A stretch of DNA of 64,000 bases, taken from positions 1 through 64,000 of the forward strand of contig CAYYPE010000002.1 of assembly GCA_964473465.1 (NCBI GenBank). Direction: 5' to 3'. Position 1 is the stretch's first letter, and the number at the start of each line of letters is the position of its first letter. The notes below the pieces were generated by a model that did not search any database, was not told the origin of the DNA, and was given only the letters and a program-made list of their open reading frames with translations. Made by a program: the position numbers and the translations under genes. The DNA comes from CALHRB01 sp964473465 (GTDB lineage Bacteria; Bacteroidota; Ignavibacteria; Kapaibacteriales; UBA2268). Of this stretch, positions 34,480 to 43,125 are shown piece after piece.

Positions 34480-37452
34480 CTATCTCACATCAAACCTTAA
34501 AACATTAGTCATATTTGTCTCAGGAAAAATTTCCTTTTGAGCAACTGACTTACCTGCAACATCTCTGTCAATTATAACCATTGAATAACTCAGGTAACGG
34601 AAAAATCTTTTCAACGGATTAATCGAATCACTTTTAGAATTATAAATTATCGAACAATATTTGCCCTGACTAACGGGATGAGCCATATTTAAAAGCATCA
34701 TATTTTTTTCAGCACTGTAGTTTCTTCCATCTATCTCAAATTCATTTTCCTTAATATTAATTTCTTTTGGATATTTACCATTTAATCGGGAGAAGAAATT
34801 ATTATTTTTTTGATTACCGATAACAATCAAAGAGCGATTTAGCCAATCATTTTCGTTTAAATCATCAACTGATTTATATTCCACTTTGTAATCACTTTCG
34901 AGAATTAGCTTTGCAAAATCTACCAATACAGAATATTCATCAGAATTCTTTGACGGAAGAACAATTAGAGGTTTATCAGCCAGAGTTTGATTGAGGCTTG
35001 TAGGAATTTCCCAAGGGTAGATTTTTCTCAGGACTTCATAATAAGGGTCAATTCTGATAGATTTCAAATTAGCTGGTTTTTTAATTTTAAAGGAATTTTG
35101 CTTTGACTTAAGAATCACATGAGTTTTTAAACTGTCTTTATCGGTAATCAATTCGACAGGAACTGATAGATAGAAATCTTTGTCCTGAGAGATTTCCAAT
35201 GAAATTGAATCATTATCAAAACTGACATTATCGAGTTTCAAAGTAGGCTCATCATTTTCGTTTAACCACTGTTCCATTATTTTTCTTATTGGCAAATTCA
35301 AGCTGTCCTTTTTGTTCTGCTCGTCAAAAGCTGAAGTAAGATTTGACCAATAAGCCCTTTTCCCCTTGAATTTCGTGGCAAAAGATTTAAGAGCATCGAA
35401 AAACCTCTTTTCACCAATAAGCTTTAATATTTCAAAGAAAATGAACCCACCCTTTTGATAACCAATAGTAGCATCATCATAATCAGATTGATATTTAAAT
35501 TTTGAGACAGGGTATCTTGCATTTTCCGGAAGAGTAACGAGTGAGACAAGGGCTTTTTTCCGCCAATCAAGGGCACCGGCATCGTTTTTTGTAATTACAT
35601 TATAATAATAATTAGTGCAAAAGGTTGTTAAAGCTTCGCACCAGTTACCTCTTTCATAATCAACATAGACGCTATTGCCCCACCAGTTGTGAACAAATTC
35701 ATGAGCCAGAGATCCGGGCGAAAGCAAAATCATAGGCATTGCCATCAACTTGTTTGATAGTAATGTATAGGAAGGCATACCAAAACCAGTAGCAAAGAAA
35801 TTCTCGACGATACTGAATTTTGAATAGGGATATTCTCCCAGTAAACCCGTATAGTAATTATAATAATCAATTGAGGCCTTCAGATATTTTTCGATATGAT
35901 CGCTTTTGCCAAATGTATAAGTTGAAAATAATTTCCCGTCAAAAATAGTATCTCTTCTGAGATACCTTCCTCCAACAAGAATAATATCATCGTGAGGCAG
36001 TTCGGATTGAAAATGATATTTTTTTGTTCCATTGGAGATTGAAACACTAATTTCCTTACCGCTGGTAACCACTGAAAATTCTTCGGGGATTGAAACTTGA
36101 AGATTGAATTCTGCCAGATCTTTGTTTGTTTTTGGATAGAAGCTTGCTGAGGGAAGATATATACCTTCACCTTCTTTTCCCGAAATGATCCCGGGTGTAT
36201 TTGAGTGACGAACATTCAGCGAAGTTACATCTGGAGGATAATTAAGCTTACCGGAATATTTGACAATTACCGAACGGAATTCCCTATCCTTTTTCAAAAA
36301 AATTATCTCATTGTAAAGACTATCATTTTCAAGCCGTTCAACTTTGTAATCAATATTTGCTTCCGGACTTGCTACGCTATGGACTTTGAGGTCTTTAATT
36401 AATAATATACTACCCGATTTAACAATGGGATTTTTAAAAGCTATTGTATCTGTTCCCTCAATGAAATTTTCTTGTGGTTTGAGATTAATATCAATATTAT
36501 GTTTAATGGCATAATTTTCACCCAGATGACCTCCCATCATTGCAGGAGGAACGGGGGTTCTTGGTTTATCTTCAAGAACAATCAGGAAATCAGTTTTATC
36601 TTTGTATGTTTTATCAAATAATGGTTCTTTGCCTGATTCAACATAAAGAGGCGTTATAACAGCAATTTTTAAATTCTTGTTTCTCTCAATAACTTTTTGA
36701 ACTGTGCCAAGGTAATTATTTGAGTGGAAATCTCCATTAATATGAACTATTTTGTAGTCTGAATTAGCATTATAAAAATTTACAATGCTTTCAGCCATAG
36801 TTTCATCTTTGATGAGCTGTGCTCCATAGTAAAGTAAGATTAGATTTTCCTGATTAGGGGTTAACTTTTTATTCTTATCGCCAAAATTACCAGTCATTGT
36901 CTCGATGAATTTTTGCATGTATTCATCATCGCTAATAGTGATTGAGGAAGTAACAAATTTTCTTTCATCCGAAGGAAGATTTTCAATGGCATTCATGCCA
37001 TCATTGGCATACATAGCTGCATACTTACGAGGGATATTAGCAGCAATAACAGGCAACTTGTTTTCTTTTGCTAATTGAACAAGCGGGCGGTAAAAATTTT
37101 TATAATCAGGCCATGGTCTGCTGTTTTTGAGGAATTCATCTTCGGTGATTTTGTCGCTTAGGTAATCATCAAGAAATAATTGCACATCTCGTTCAAACAT
37201 TTCCATTGAGAGAGCGGTGTTAGGATTTATTTTTACGAATTCAGCAAAGAAATCGCTCTGAATTTTATGGATAATAGAATCATCATGAAATTCCCCGAAA
37301 AAGATAATATCAAAATTGGCTGACTTTCTGGCAAAGTCCTGAATAGTAAGGATTTCCTCAGACTTTGTGTCATATATTTCATATTTTCTCTGAGATAAAA
37401 TTGTCATCGAGCAAATAATAAAAAACGCATAAACAAATGCTATTTTTAGCAC
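34480..37452 (-). CDS. ChaN-like domain fused to an M1-family metallopeptidase
   Basis: 990 aa with a signal peptide (MLKIAFVYAFFIICSMTILSQ). Residues about 35-310 fit the ChaN/iron-regulated DUF399 fold (IIFFGEFHDD, SMEMFERDVQ, NSRPWPDYKNFYRPLVQLAKEN, VIAANIPRKYA). From about residue 400, an M1 aminopeptidase domain: HEFVH at 584-588 binds zinc, and the third ligand is probably Glu606 in GNWCEA, 17 residues after His588 where M1 usually has 18. GTG start with AGGA 8 nt upstream. It begins a tight operon with the Zn/Mn importer genes, so metal-linked digestion at the envelope is likely. Confidence 0.8.
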   Translation of the reverse strand: MLKIAFVYAFFIICSMTILSQRKYEIYDTKSEEILTIQDFARKSANFDIIFFGEFHDDSIIHKIQSDFFAEFVKINPNTALSMEMFERDVQLFLDDYLSDKITEDEFLKNSRPWPDYKNFYRPLVQLAKENKLPVIAANIPRKYAAMYANDGMNAIENLPSDERKFVTSSITISDDEYMQKFIETMTGNFGDKNKKLTPNQENLILLYYGAQLIKDETMAESIVNFYNANSDYKIVHINGDFHSNNYLGTVQKVIERNKNLKIAVITPLYVESGKEPLFDKTYKDKTDFLIVLEDKPRTPVPPAMMGGHLGENYAIKHNIDINLKPQENFIEGTDTIAFKNPIVKSGSILLIKDLKVHSVASPEANIDYKVERLENDSLYNEIIFLKKDREFRSVIVKYSGKLNYPPDVTSLNVRHSNTPGIISGKEGEGIYLPSASFYPKTNKDLAEFNLQVSIPEEFSVVTSGKEISVSISNGTKKYHFQSELPHDDIILVGGRYLRRDTIFDGKLFSTYTFGKSDHIEKYLKASIDYYNYYTGLLGEYPYSKFSIVENFFATGFGMPSYTLLSNKLMAMPMILLSPGSLAHEFVHNWWGNSVYVDYERGNWCEALTTFCTNYYYNVITKNDAGALDWRKKALVSLVTLPENARYPVSKFKYQSDYDDATIGYQKGGFIFFEILKLIGEKRFFDALKSFATKFKGKRAYWSNLTSAFDEQNKKDSLNLPIRKIMEQWLNENDEPTLKLDNVSFDNDSISLEISQDKDFYLSVPVELITDKDSLKTHVILKSKQNSFKIKKPANLKSIRIDPYYEVLRKIYPWEIPTSLNQTLADKPLIVLPSKNSDEYSVLVDFAKLILESDYKVEYKSVDDLNENDWLNRSLIVIGNQKNNNFFSRLNGKYPKEINIKENEFEIDGRNYSAEKNMMLLNMAHPVSQGKYCSIIYNSKSDSINPLKRFFRYLSYSMVIIDRDVAGKSVAQKEIFPETNMTNVLRFDVR

Positions 37453-37560
37453 TTTTATCCTTTCCTGAAAAAATAAAAAGACAAATTAAAATTGTTACAT
37501 CAATATAACAAATTGAACAGAAATAATATTTTAACTCTTTAAGAATTAATTATTTTGATT

Positions 37561-37568
37561 TATTTTTG
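37561..37568 (+). promoter_or_regulatory. TAnnTTTG -7 box, DUF2851 gene
   Basis: TATTTTTG, 30 nt upstream of the ATG at 37599. Confidence 0.4.
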
Positions 37569-37598
37569 TTAACAGAATAAAATGGGTTTTTGGTTAGA

Positions 37599-38618
37599 AT
37601 GAAAATTGAAGAACATCCCGAAAGGGAATTGCAGGAGTTAGTTCATTATTTATTATCTGATCCATCGCTTGTCCGGGAAACGAAATCAGGGAAACGTATT
37701 CAGATTCTTTCTCCCGGCAGGAAAAATGTGCACGAAGGACCTGATTTTCTTGAAGTTGCAATTTTTCTCAATGGTTTAGTTATTGTTGGAGATGCTGAAT
37801 TTCATAAAGATGCATCTGACTGGGATAAGCACAGGCATTCGAATGATAAAAAATACAAAGATGTTATTCTTCATATTGTCATAAATGATGATTCAGAAAG
37901 TCTTGCTTTGAATTCGGAGCTTTTAATTATTAAACCTGAGGAAATTGAAAATGCATGGAAAAATCTGCAAGATGAAAATCAGAAAGAGACCGACCTTGCT
38001 TCGATTGAAGATTTGCAACATTTTGCTCTCCTCAGGTTGTTGAGAAAAACAGCTGAAGCCCAGAAGCTATTGCATCAGTTTGGATTAAAAGCTGCCCTTA
38101 CAAAACTCACAGAAGAATTTGTCTCAAAATATTTTTCGAGGAGAAAAAGACCTGTCTATTCTAATGAAGACCTCACAAATATAATTAATTCAATCGGAGA
38201 AGCATCAGCAAGTAAATTTCTTGAAGATCTCGAAGCAGGTTATAGTGATTATATTGCAGACACTCTTTATCGGCTTATGAAAGAGAAAATTTCTGGTGAG
38301 GGTGCCCATTTGCGAAGAGAAATCATTTTAAACTGCGTTCTTCCGCTTGCTATTTCCCTTGCTAACGAAGAAGCAAGAATAAGCCTCTTTCTTTGGTTCT
38401 GGTCAACTCCTTCCTTGCATTCTTATGGAATATTGAAACGGAAATATCCTGATTTACCGCAAAATTTCCTCTGGCAACAGCAGGGTATGCTTGAATATAT
38501 GCGATTATATGGACGCAAACCAAATATTATTTCCGAAGCAGTAAAAAATTATGGTTTTGCCGAAACTTTAACTTTCTATCGTCAAGGAAAATCCCCTTTT
38601 AAAGAATTTGATGAATAA
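37599..38618 (+). CDS. DUF2851 family protein
   Basis: 339 aa, cytosolic. The N-terminal half shows the family pattern R-x-N-x-G-P-D-F (PGRKNVHEGPDFLEVAI), then GDAEFHKDASDWDKHRHSNDKKYKDVILHIV, resembling the acidic cleft of a restriction-endonuclease-like fold. The family is common and unstudied in Bacteroidota. The ATG at 37599 is preferred over an in-frame TTG at 37590. Divergent from the ChaN-M1 operon. Confidence 0.8.
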   Translation: MKIEEHPERELQELVHYLLSDPSLVRETKSGKRIQILSPGRKNVHEGPDFLEVAIFLNGLVIVGDAEFHKDASDWDKHRHSNDKKYKDVILHIVINDDSESLALNSELLIIKPEEIENAWKNLQDENQKETDLASIEDLQHFALLRLLRKTAEAQKLLHQFGLKAALTKLTEEFVSKYFSRRKRPVYSNEDLTNIINSIGEASASKFLEDLEAGYSDYIADTLYRLMKEKISGEGAHLRREIILNCVLPLAISLANEEARISLFLWFWSTPSLHSYGILKRKYPDLPQNFLWQQQGMLEYMRLYGRKPNIISEAVKNYGFAETLTFYRQGKSPFKEFDE

Positions 38619-38647
38619 AATTCAGAATTACTAATAAAAAATTTATT

Positions 38648-38655
38648 TACTTTTG
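38648..38655 (+). promoter_or_regulatory. TAnnTTTG -7 box, DUF2490 gene
   Basis: TACTTTTG, 37 nt upstream of the ATG at 38693. Confidence 0.4.
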
Positions 38656-38692
38656 ATTTTTTTGATTTGTTAATTTTCTGTTAAGATGTTTT

Positions 38693-39418
38693 ATGATTAA
38701 AAAAAGATGTAAAAGTTTTGGTGTTATATCTCTCATTTGCGTGTTTTTCATAATAAATGATTGCTTTTCTGAAAATCTTGGGACTTGGAACATATTCAAT
38801 ACAAGGGGGAACATTGTTGACGATTTAGGTTTTATGACTGAATTTCAGCTCAGAAGCTATTCTTTTTATGATGAATTCTTTTATTATGGGCTAAAAGGGG
38901 GCATTAGTTATGCCGTAAGCGAAAATTTCACGTTTTTTGTTGGAACAGGATTTTATCACACATTTCCTTCGGGAGGAAATTTTATAACCCCATCACAACA
39001 AAAAGAACTCAGAACATGGATGGAACTAACCTCAAAGCAATATCTTGACAGATTTAATTTTGAACACAGGTATAGAATAGAGCAGAGATTTACATCTAAT
39101 GGTTATAAAAACCGATATATATATCGTTTGCTTTTTGTTATACCATTTAATAATGAAAAACTTATTGACAATACTTTATATGCGTCAATATTCGAGGAAG
39201 TGTTTTTTACAAATTTACCGCCCTATTTTGAGCGAAACAGAATTTTTGCTGGATTAGGATATAAATTGGATTTCCTTGCTTTTCAACTTGGTTATGTTTA
39301 TCAATATGATTACAATCTAATAAACCCCAAAAGTCATAGCTATCTTCAATTGTCATTATTATTTGATGTTTCAAGCAAAGACAAACCAGAAATGAAAACT
39401 CTGCCAATGCATGATTAA
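38693..39418 (+). CDS. DUF2490 outer-membrane beta-barrel protein
   Basis: 241 aa with a signal peptide (GVISLICVFFIINDCFS). Alternating amphipathic strands with aromatic ends (FMTEFQLRSYSFYDEFFYYGLKGGISYAVSENF, RFNFEHRYRIEQRFTSN, YRLLFVIPF, FQLGYVYQYDYN) make an outer-membrane barrel, and the arrangement matches DUF2490. Function unknown. It ends at a bidirectional terminator shared with the RRM gene. Confidence 0.8.
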   Translation: MIKKRCKSFGVISLICVFFIINDCFSENLGTWNIFNTRGNIVDDLGFMTEFQLRSYSFYDEFFYYGLKGGISYAVSENFTFFVGTGFYHTFPSGGNFITPSQQKELRTWMELTSKQYLDRFNFEHRYRIEQRFTSNGYKNRYIYRLLFVIPFNNEKLIDNTLYASIFEEVFFTNLPPYFERNRIFAGLGYKLDFLAFQLGYVYQYDYNLINPKSHSYLQLSLLFDVSSKDKPEMKTLPMHD

Positions 39419-39437
39419 GTTTATGGTTTGGTAAAAA

Positions 39438-39489
39438 AAACTGAGTGAAATAAATCGGGAAATAAATTCCTGAATAAATCACTCAGTTT
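39438..39489. terminator. Bidirectional terminator between DUF2490 and RRM genes
   Basis: AAACTGAGTGA (39438-39448) pairs with TCACTCAGTTT (39479-39489), 11 bp perfect, with an inner CGGGAA/TTCCTG pairing. An A8 run on the left gives a T-run for the minus strand, ending the RRM transcript; T-rich DNA follows on the right. Confidence 0.75.
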
Positions 39490-39514
39490 ATAACTGGTTT
39501 TTTATATAATTATA

Positions 39515-39796
39515 TTACCAAGCCCTGTGGCCGCCTCTATTGAATCTACCATTCGGTTTTTTTTCTCGTGCTTCATTAACGGTAAGAACTTTACCGTCGT
39601 ATTCGGCTCCGTTTAATTCACTGATGGCTTTTCTTGCAGAATTATCGCCTAATTCGACGAAACCGAAACCTCTTGACCGTCCGGTTTCACGGTCCATTAT
39701 AACTTTAGCTGAAACAACCGTTCCAAATGAAGAAAATACTTCCTTCAAATCATCTTCCGTTGCTGAAAACGGAAGGTTTCCTACATAAATATTCAA
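39515..39796 (-). CDS. RRM RNA-binding protein
   Basis: 93 aa single RNA-recognition motif: RNP2 is IYVGNLPF and RNP1 is RSRGFGFVEL; the tail is Gly/Arg-rich (KPNGRFNRGGHRAW). Such proteins act as cold-inducible RNA chaperones in several phyla. The start is a TTG, and AGGAG 6 nt upstream decides it. The 5' leader holds a 9-bp inverted repeat, which suggests autoregulation through its own mRNA. Confidence 0.93.
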   Translation of the reverse strand: MNIYVGNLPFSATEDDLKEVFSSFGTVVSAKVIMDRETGRSRGFGFVELGDNSARKAISELNGAEYDGKVLTVNEAREKKPNGRFNRGGHRAW

Positions 39797-39828
39797 AAAA
39801 TACTCCTAAAAAAAAGATTATAAAAATG

Positions 39829-39906
39829 TGTTATATAATTTGGATATATCGAAGCTTTTGGAAATAACCTTTTACTAAGGATATTTGAATCTAAAAATAT
39901 ATAACA
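39829..39906 (-). promoter_or_regulatory. Structured 5' leader of the RRM gene (candidate Chlorobi-RRM-type)
   Basis: TGTTATATA (39829-39837) and TATATAACA (39898-39906) are perfect 9-bp arms 60 nt apart. On the minus strand this long hairpin would begin the transcript if the TAnnTTTG box at 39909-39916 is used. A conserved RNA motif ahead of RRM genes (Chlorobi-RRM) is known in this part of the tree; I have not compared sequences, so identity is inference. Confidence 0.4.
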
Positions 39907-39908
39907 TC

Positions 39909-39916
39909 CAAAAATA
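39909..39916 (-). promoter_or_regulatory. TAnnTTTG -7 box, RRM gene
   Basis: On the minus strand it reads TATTTTTG. It is 113 nt upstream of the TTG start, leaving the inverted-repeat leader between promoter and start. Confidence 0.4.
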
Positions 39917-39954
39917 CGGAAATAAAACCAATAAAACAAGAAAATAATTTAATT

Positions 39955-41199
39955 CTAAGAAATTAATTCATCCATATAAATTTTCAGAGCATCCCCAAAA
40001 GGTGATAATACCCTTTCGAGAACACCCTGAACCATTGATATAGTTATTCCATAATTTGTGATCGGAACATTAGAAGCAATGGCATTTCTGATTCTCATTA
40101 ATTTTTCCCTTCTTGTTAGCATACAACTTCCGCAATGAATTATTACTTTATAGTCATTCAAATTTTCCGGGAAGTCCCTTCCGGTTGAATAATCAATCTG
40201 CACATCGCCGCCAATATAATTTCTTAGCCATCGGGGAATTTTTATCCTGCCGATATCATCTTCAAGGGGGTGGTGAGTGCAGGCTTCTGCAATGAGAATC
40301 TTGTCTCCGGGTTTTAGCTTTTTTATTATTGCGGCTCCTCTCACTTCTTCGTTCAAATCGCCTTTGAAACGGGAAAATAATATCGAAAATGTAGTGCATT
40401 TCACATCCGGTGGTGTTTCCGCAACCATTTTATGAACAACCTGAGAATCACAGACAACAAGTGCTGGTTTATCTTTCAGAATTTTCAGGGCTGATGAGTA
40501 TTCACTATCCTGAACGACAAGAGATATGGCATTATTATCCAGAATATCTCTTATTGATTGAACCTGCGGTAAGATTAATCTTCCTTTTGGTGCTTGTGAA
40601 TCAATCGGAACAATCAGGATTATTACATCATTTTTGCTTATCAAATCGCTAAGCAATGGAACCTGAAGATTATAATCATCGGGTAAGATATTCAGAATTC
40701 TGCTTTTTATCTGATTAACATAATTTTCTCTTTGAGTTTTATCTGTGCTGGAACACAGTACATACTTACTTACTTTGTTGCCAAGCATTGTCAAAAATGA
40801 ATCAGAAGGCTGAGTCTCGTCAATTTTATTAACAGCTACAAATAAATTAATGTCCTTTTCGTTCAGTTTTTCAATTATCTCATTCTCAAAATCTGACCAG
40901 ATATTTGGTTCAACAACAAGAATAGCGATATCGGCTCTGTCGAGTATTTTTATTGTTTTTGCCAATCTCTTTTCGGATAACTCGGTAACATCATCAAAAC
41001 CAGCAGTGTCCAGAAAAACAACAGGACCAACAGGAAGCAGTTCCATAACTTTTTCTACAACATCTGTTGTTGTGCCGGGTAATGGGGAAGTAACCGCAAC
41101 TTCCTGTCCGGTTATCATATTCAAAAAACTTGACTTTCCGACGTTAGTCCTGCCAAAAATACCGATTTGTAATCTTAATGATTTAGGTGTTGATTCCAT
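39955..41199 (-). CDS. hydF: [FeFe]-hydrogenase H-cluster maturation GTPase HydF
   Basis: 414 aa. N-terminal Era-like GTPase: GRTNVGKS (P-loop), PGTTTD, FLDTAGFDD and VNKIDE. C-terminal cluster site: EACTHHP (Cys307, His309) and HCGSC (Cys356, Cys359), the C-x-H-x(46)-H-C-x-x-C pattern of HydF. It carries the [2Fe] subcluster precursor to the hydrogenase. HydE, HydG and a hydrogenase are not in the window. It begins 3 bp after the upstream TPR gene stops, so it is probably co-transcribed with it. Confidence 0.95.
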   Translation of the reverse strand: MESTPKSLRLQIGIFGRTNVGKSSFLNMITGQEVAVTSPLPGTTTDVVEKVMELLPVGPVVFLDTAGFDDVTELSEKRLAKTIKILDRADIAILVVEPNIWSDFENEIIEKLNEKDINLFVAVNKIDETQPSDSFLTMLGNKVSKYVLCSSTDKTQRENYVNQIKSRILNILPDDYNLQVPLLSDLISKNDVIILIVPIDSQAPKGRLILPQVQSIRDILDNNAISLVVQDSEYSSALKILKDKPALVVCDSQVVHKMVAETPPDVKCTTFSILFSRFKGDLNEEVRGAAIIKKLKPGDKILIAEACTHHPLEDDIGRIKIPRWLRNYIGGDVQIDYSTGRDFPENLNDYKVIIHCGSCMLTRREKLMRIRNAIASNVPITNYGITISMVQGVLERVLSPFGDALKIYMDELIS

Positions 41200-41202
41200 T
41201 TC

Positions 41203-42948
41203 TCACTTATTTTTTGATTCTAAAGCCATTTTTAAATTTTCTTTTGCTAACTTATCGTTCGGATTTATTTTCAAAGCATTTTGAAAATCCTTGATGGCTG
41301 ATTCCATATTTCCAAGGTTTGCGTAAGCAATCCCCCGATTAACATAGACGTCCGATTTTGTGGAATCAATATCAAGAGCAAGAGAAAAATCTGAAATTGC
41401 TCTGTCAAACATATTGATATCTGAGTAGGAAAGCCCTCTGTTAATTAAGGCGTTTAAATTTTTTGGGTTTAATTTTAAGGTTGATGTATAGTCTGAGATT
41501 GCTGCTGCAAAATTTCCATTATCAAAATATATATTACCCCTGTTATAATAAGCTAATTCAAGAGTAGAATCAAGTTTGATAGCCGCAGTAAAATCGAGAA
41601 TTGCTTCCTGATTTTTACCTGCTTCCATAAATGCACTTCCTCGTGCAAAATAAGAATAGGCAGATACTTCAGGATGTTTCATTATGGTATTATTCCAGAG
41701 ACTAATTTCATCTTTCCAGACAGGGAGCTGTGAAAACGTAACAATTGTTAGCACAAACAGATAAGTCACTGAAAAAATATTTCTGGTATTTTGTTTTTTT
41801 ATCTCATAAATTAAACCAACGAAAATTATTGAAAATCCAAACATGGAAAAATATAAATATCTATCAGCTACTGTTGAAAATAACTGGTAATAAAACGTAA
41901 CAAGACCCGAAACAGGCAGAAACCCAGCAATAAAAATTAAATATCCAAAGAGCAATTTTTTATTTTTCTTAAATAAGAAAATCAGAAATAATGATATGGC
42001 AAGTATAATATGAATGATTAAACTTAATGGATTTAGCAGAACAAATGCGGGTGTTCTGCCGTAATTTGCTGCAAGGTCAAGAGGATAAATAATTTGTTTA
42101 ATATAAAAGCCGATTGAATCCAGAAATATCAGAGGTCTAATAAATATGTTTACTGTTAAATCGGTTTTAGATTCAGTTTCTGAAAATAAAGTCAAGATAA
42201 AAACGGGAATAACAAGAAGTAAAAAAATCCAACTCCTTTTGAATGTCGATATAATATTATCTCTTATTAGCATCATATCCAGAAGTAGAATTATCAGTGG
42301 AAAGACCACCCCTGACGGTTTTGAGAGAACAGAGAAAATCAAAGAAACAACTGCTAAAATGAGGAATTTTATTTTGGGAGTGAATTTATTGTTTGTTTCG
42401 GTCTTTTGATTTTTTTGAATTTGTTCCGTATTAATTAGATTTTGATAATAGCTTAAATAAAAATATATTGCGAGAAAACCGAACATACCGCTGAGCAAAC
42501 CTCTCAGTTCTGATGCCCAAGCAACTGCTTCAACCTGAATTGGGTGTAAAGAAAAAAGCAATGCACCAAAAAGTGAGAGCAAATTATCTTTGAATATAAA
42601 TTTTAATATATAAAAAATTATTATTCCGTTGAATATGTGAATAATAATATTAAAAAGATGAAACAATACAGAATTGAATTCAGAGCCGGAAAGAAAAGAT
42701 AGTATTGCCCAAAAAAAGTATGTTATTGGGATATACATTTCGTTGCTTTTCGGAATGAAGAATGAGAAAATATTCTTAATGGTATTTCCGGTTGGGAAAT
42801 GATTATTATTTATATATAAAGGTATATCATCCCAAACGAAATTGAAATTACTCGACTGAAAATAAACAATTAAAGGCACTACAATCAAAGCGAGAATAGC
42901 AATTTTTGATATTTTACTTTCATTTAGGGCTTGTTTTTTCTTCTTCAT
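41203..42948 (-). CDS. TMTC-like membrane protein with TPR repeats
   Basis: 581 aa. About eleven membrane helices in the first 430 residues, with FNFVWDDIPLYINNNHF and LFSLHPIQVEAVAWASELRGLLSGMF, the conserved loops of TMTC/O-mannosyl-transferase-like (GT-C) proteins. Four TPR repeats follow (YFARGSAFMEAGKNQEAI, YYNRGNIYFDNGNFAAAI, LINRGLSYSDINMFDRAI, YVNRGIAYANLGNMESAI). A glycosyl-transfer role is inferred from the fold. First gene before hydF. Confidence 0.75.
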   Translation of the reverse strand: MKKKKQALNESKISKIAILALIVVPLIVYFQSSNFNFVWDDIPLYINNNHFPTGNTIKNIFSFFIPKSNEMYIPITYFFWAILSFLSGSEFNSVLFHLFNIIIHIFNGIIIFYILKFIFKDNLLSLFGALLFSLHPIQVEAVAWASELRGLLSGMFGFLAIYFYLSYYQNLINTEQIQKNQKTETNNKFTPKIKFLILAVVSLIFSVLSKPSGVVFPLIILLLDMMLIRDNIISTFKRSWIFLLLVIPVFILTLFSETESKTDLTVNIFIRPLIFLDSIGFYIKQIIYPLDLAANYGRTPAFVLLNPLSLIIHIILAISLFLIFLFKKNKKLLFGYLIFIAGFLPVSGLVTFYYQLFSTVADRYLYFSMFGFSIIFVGLIYEIKKQNTRNIFSVTYLFVLTIVTFSQLPVWKDEISLWNNTIMKHPEVSAYSYFARGSAFMEAGKNQEAILDFTAAIKLDSTLELAYYNRGNIYFDNGNFAAAISDYTSTLKLNPKNLNALINRGLSYSDINMFDRAISDFSLALDIDSTKSDVYVNRGIAYANLGNMESAIKDFQNALKINPNDKLAKENLKMALESKNK

Positions 42949-42997
42949 ATTTCCGTAAAATTAATCAGTTTTATTAAATTTAATTTTATGATTCTTT

Positions 42998-43005
42998 CAA
43001 AGTTA
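42998..43005 (-). promoter_or_regulatory. TAnnTTTG -7 box, TMTC-like/hydF run
   Basis: On the minus strand it reads TAACTTTG, 49 nt upstream of the ATG at 42948. Confidence 0.4.
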
Positions 43006-43125
43006 AAATTTTCGATTTAATTTAATAAAATAATTGTTATGAAGTAAATAGTTAATATTTATAAACTACCTTATGAAGTTAATCAAGTTTTAAAAAGCAA
43101 TTTTAATGACGATAATAATTTTACT

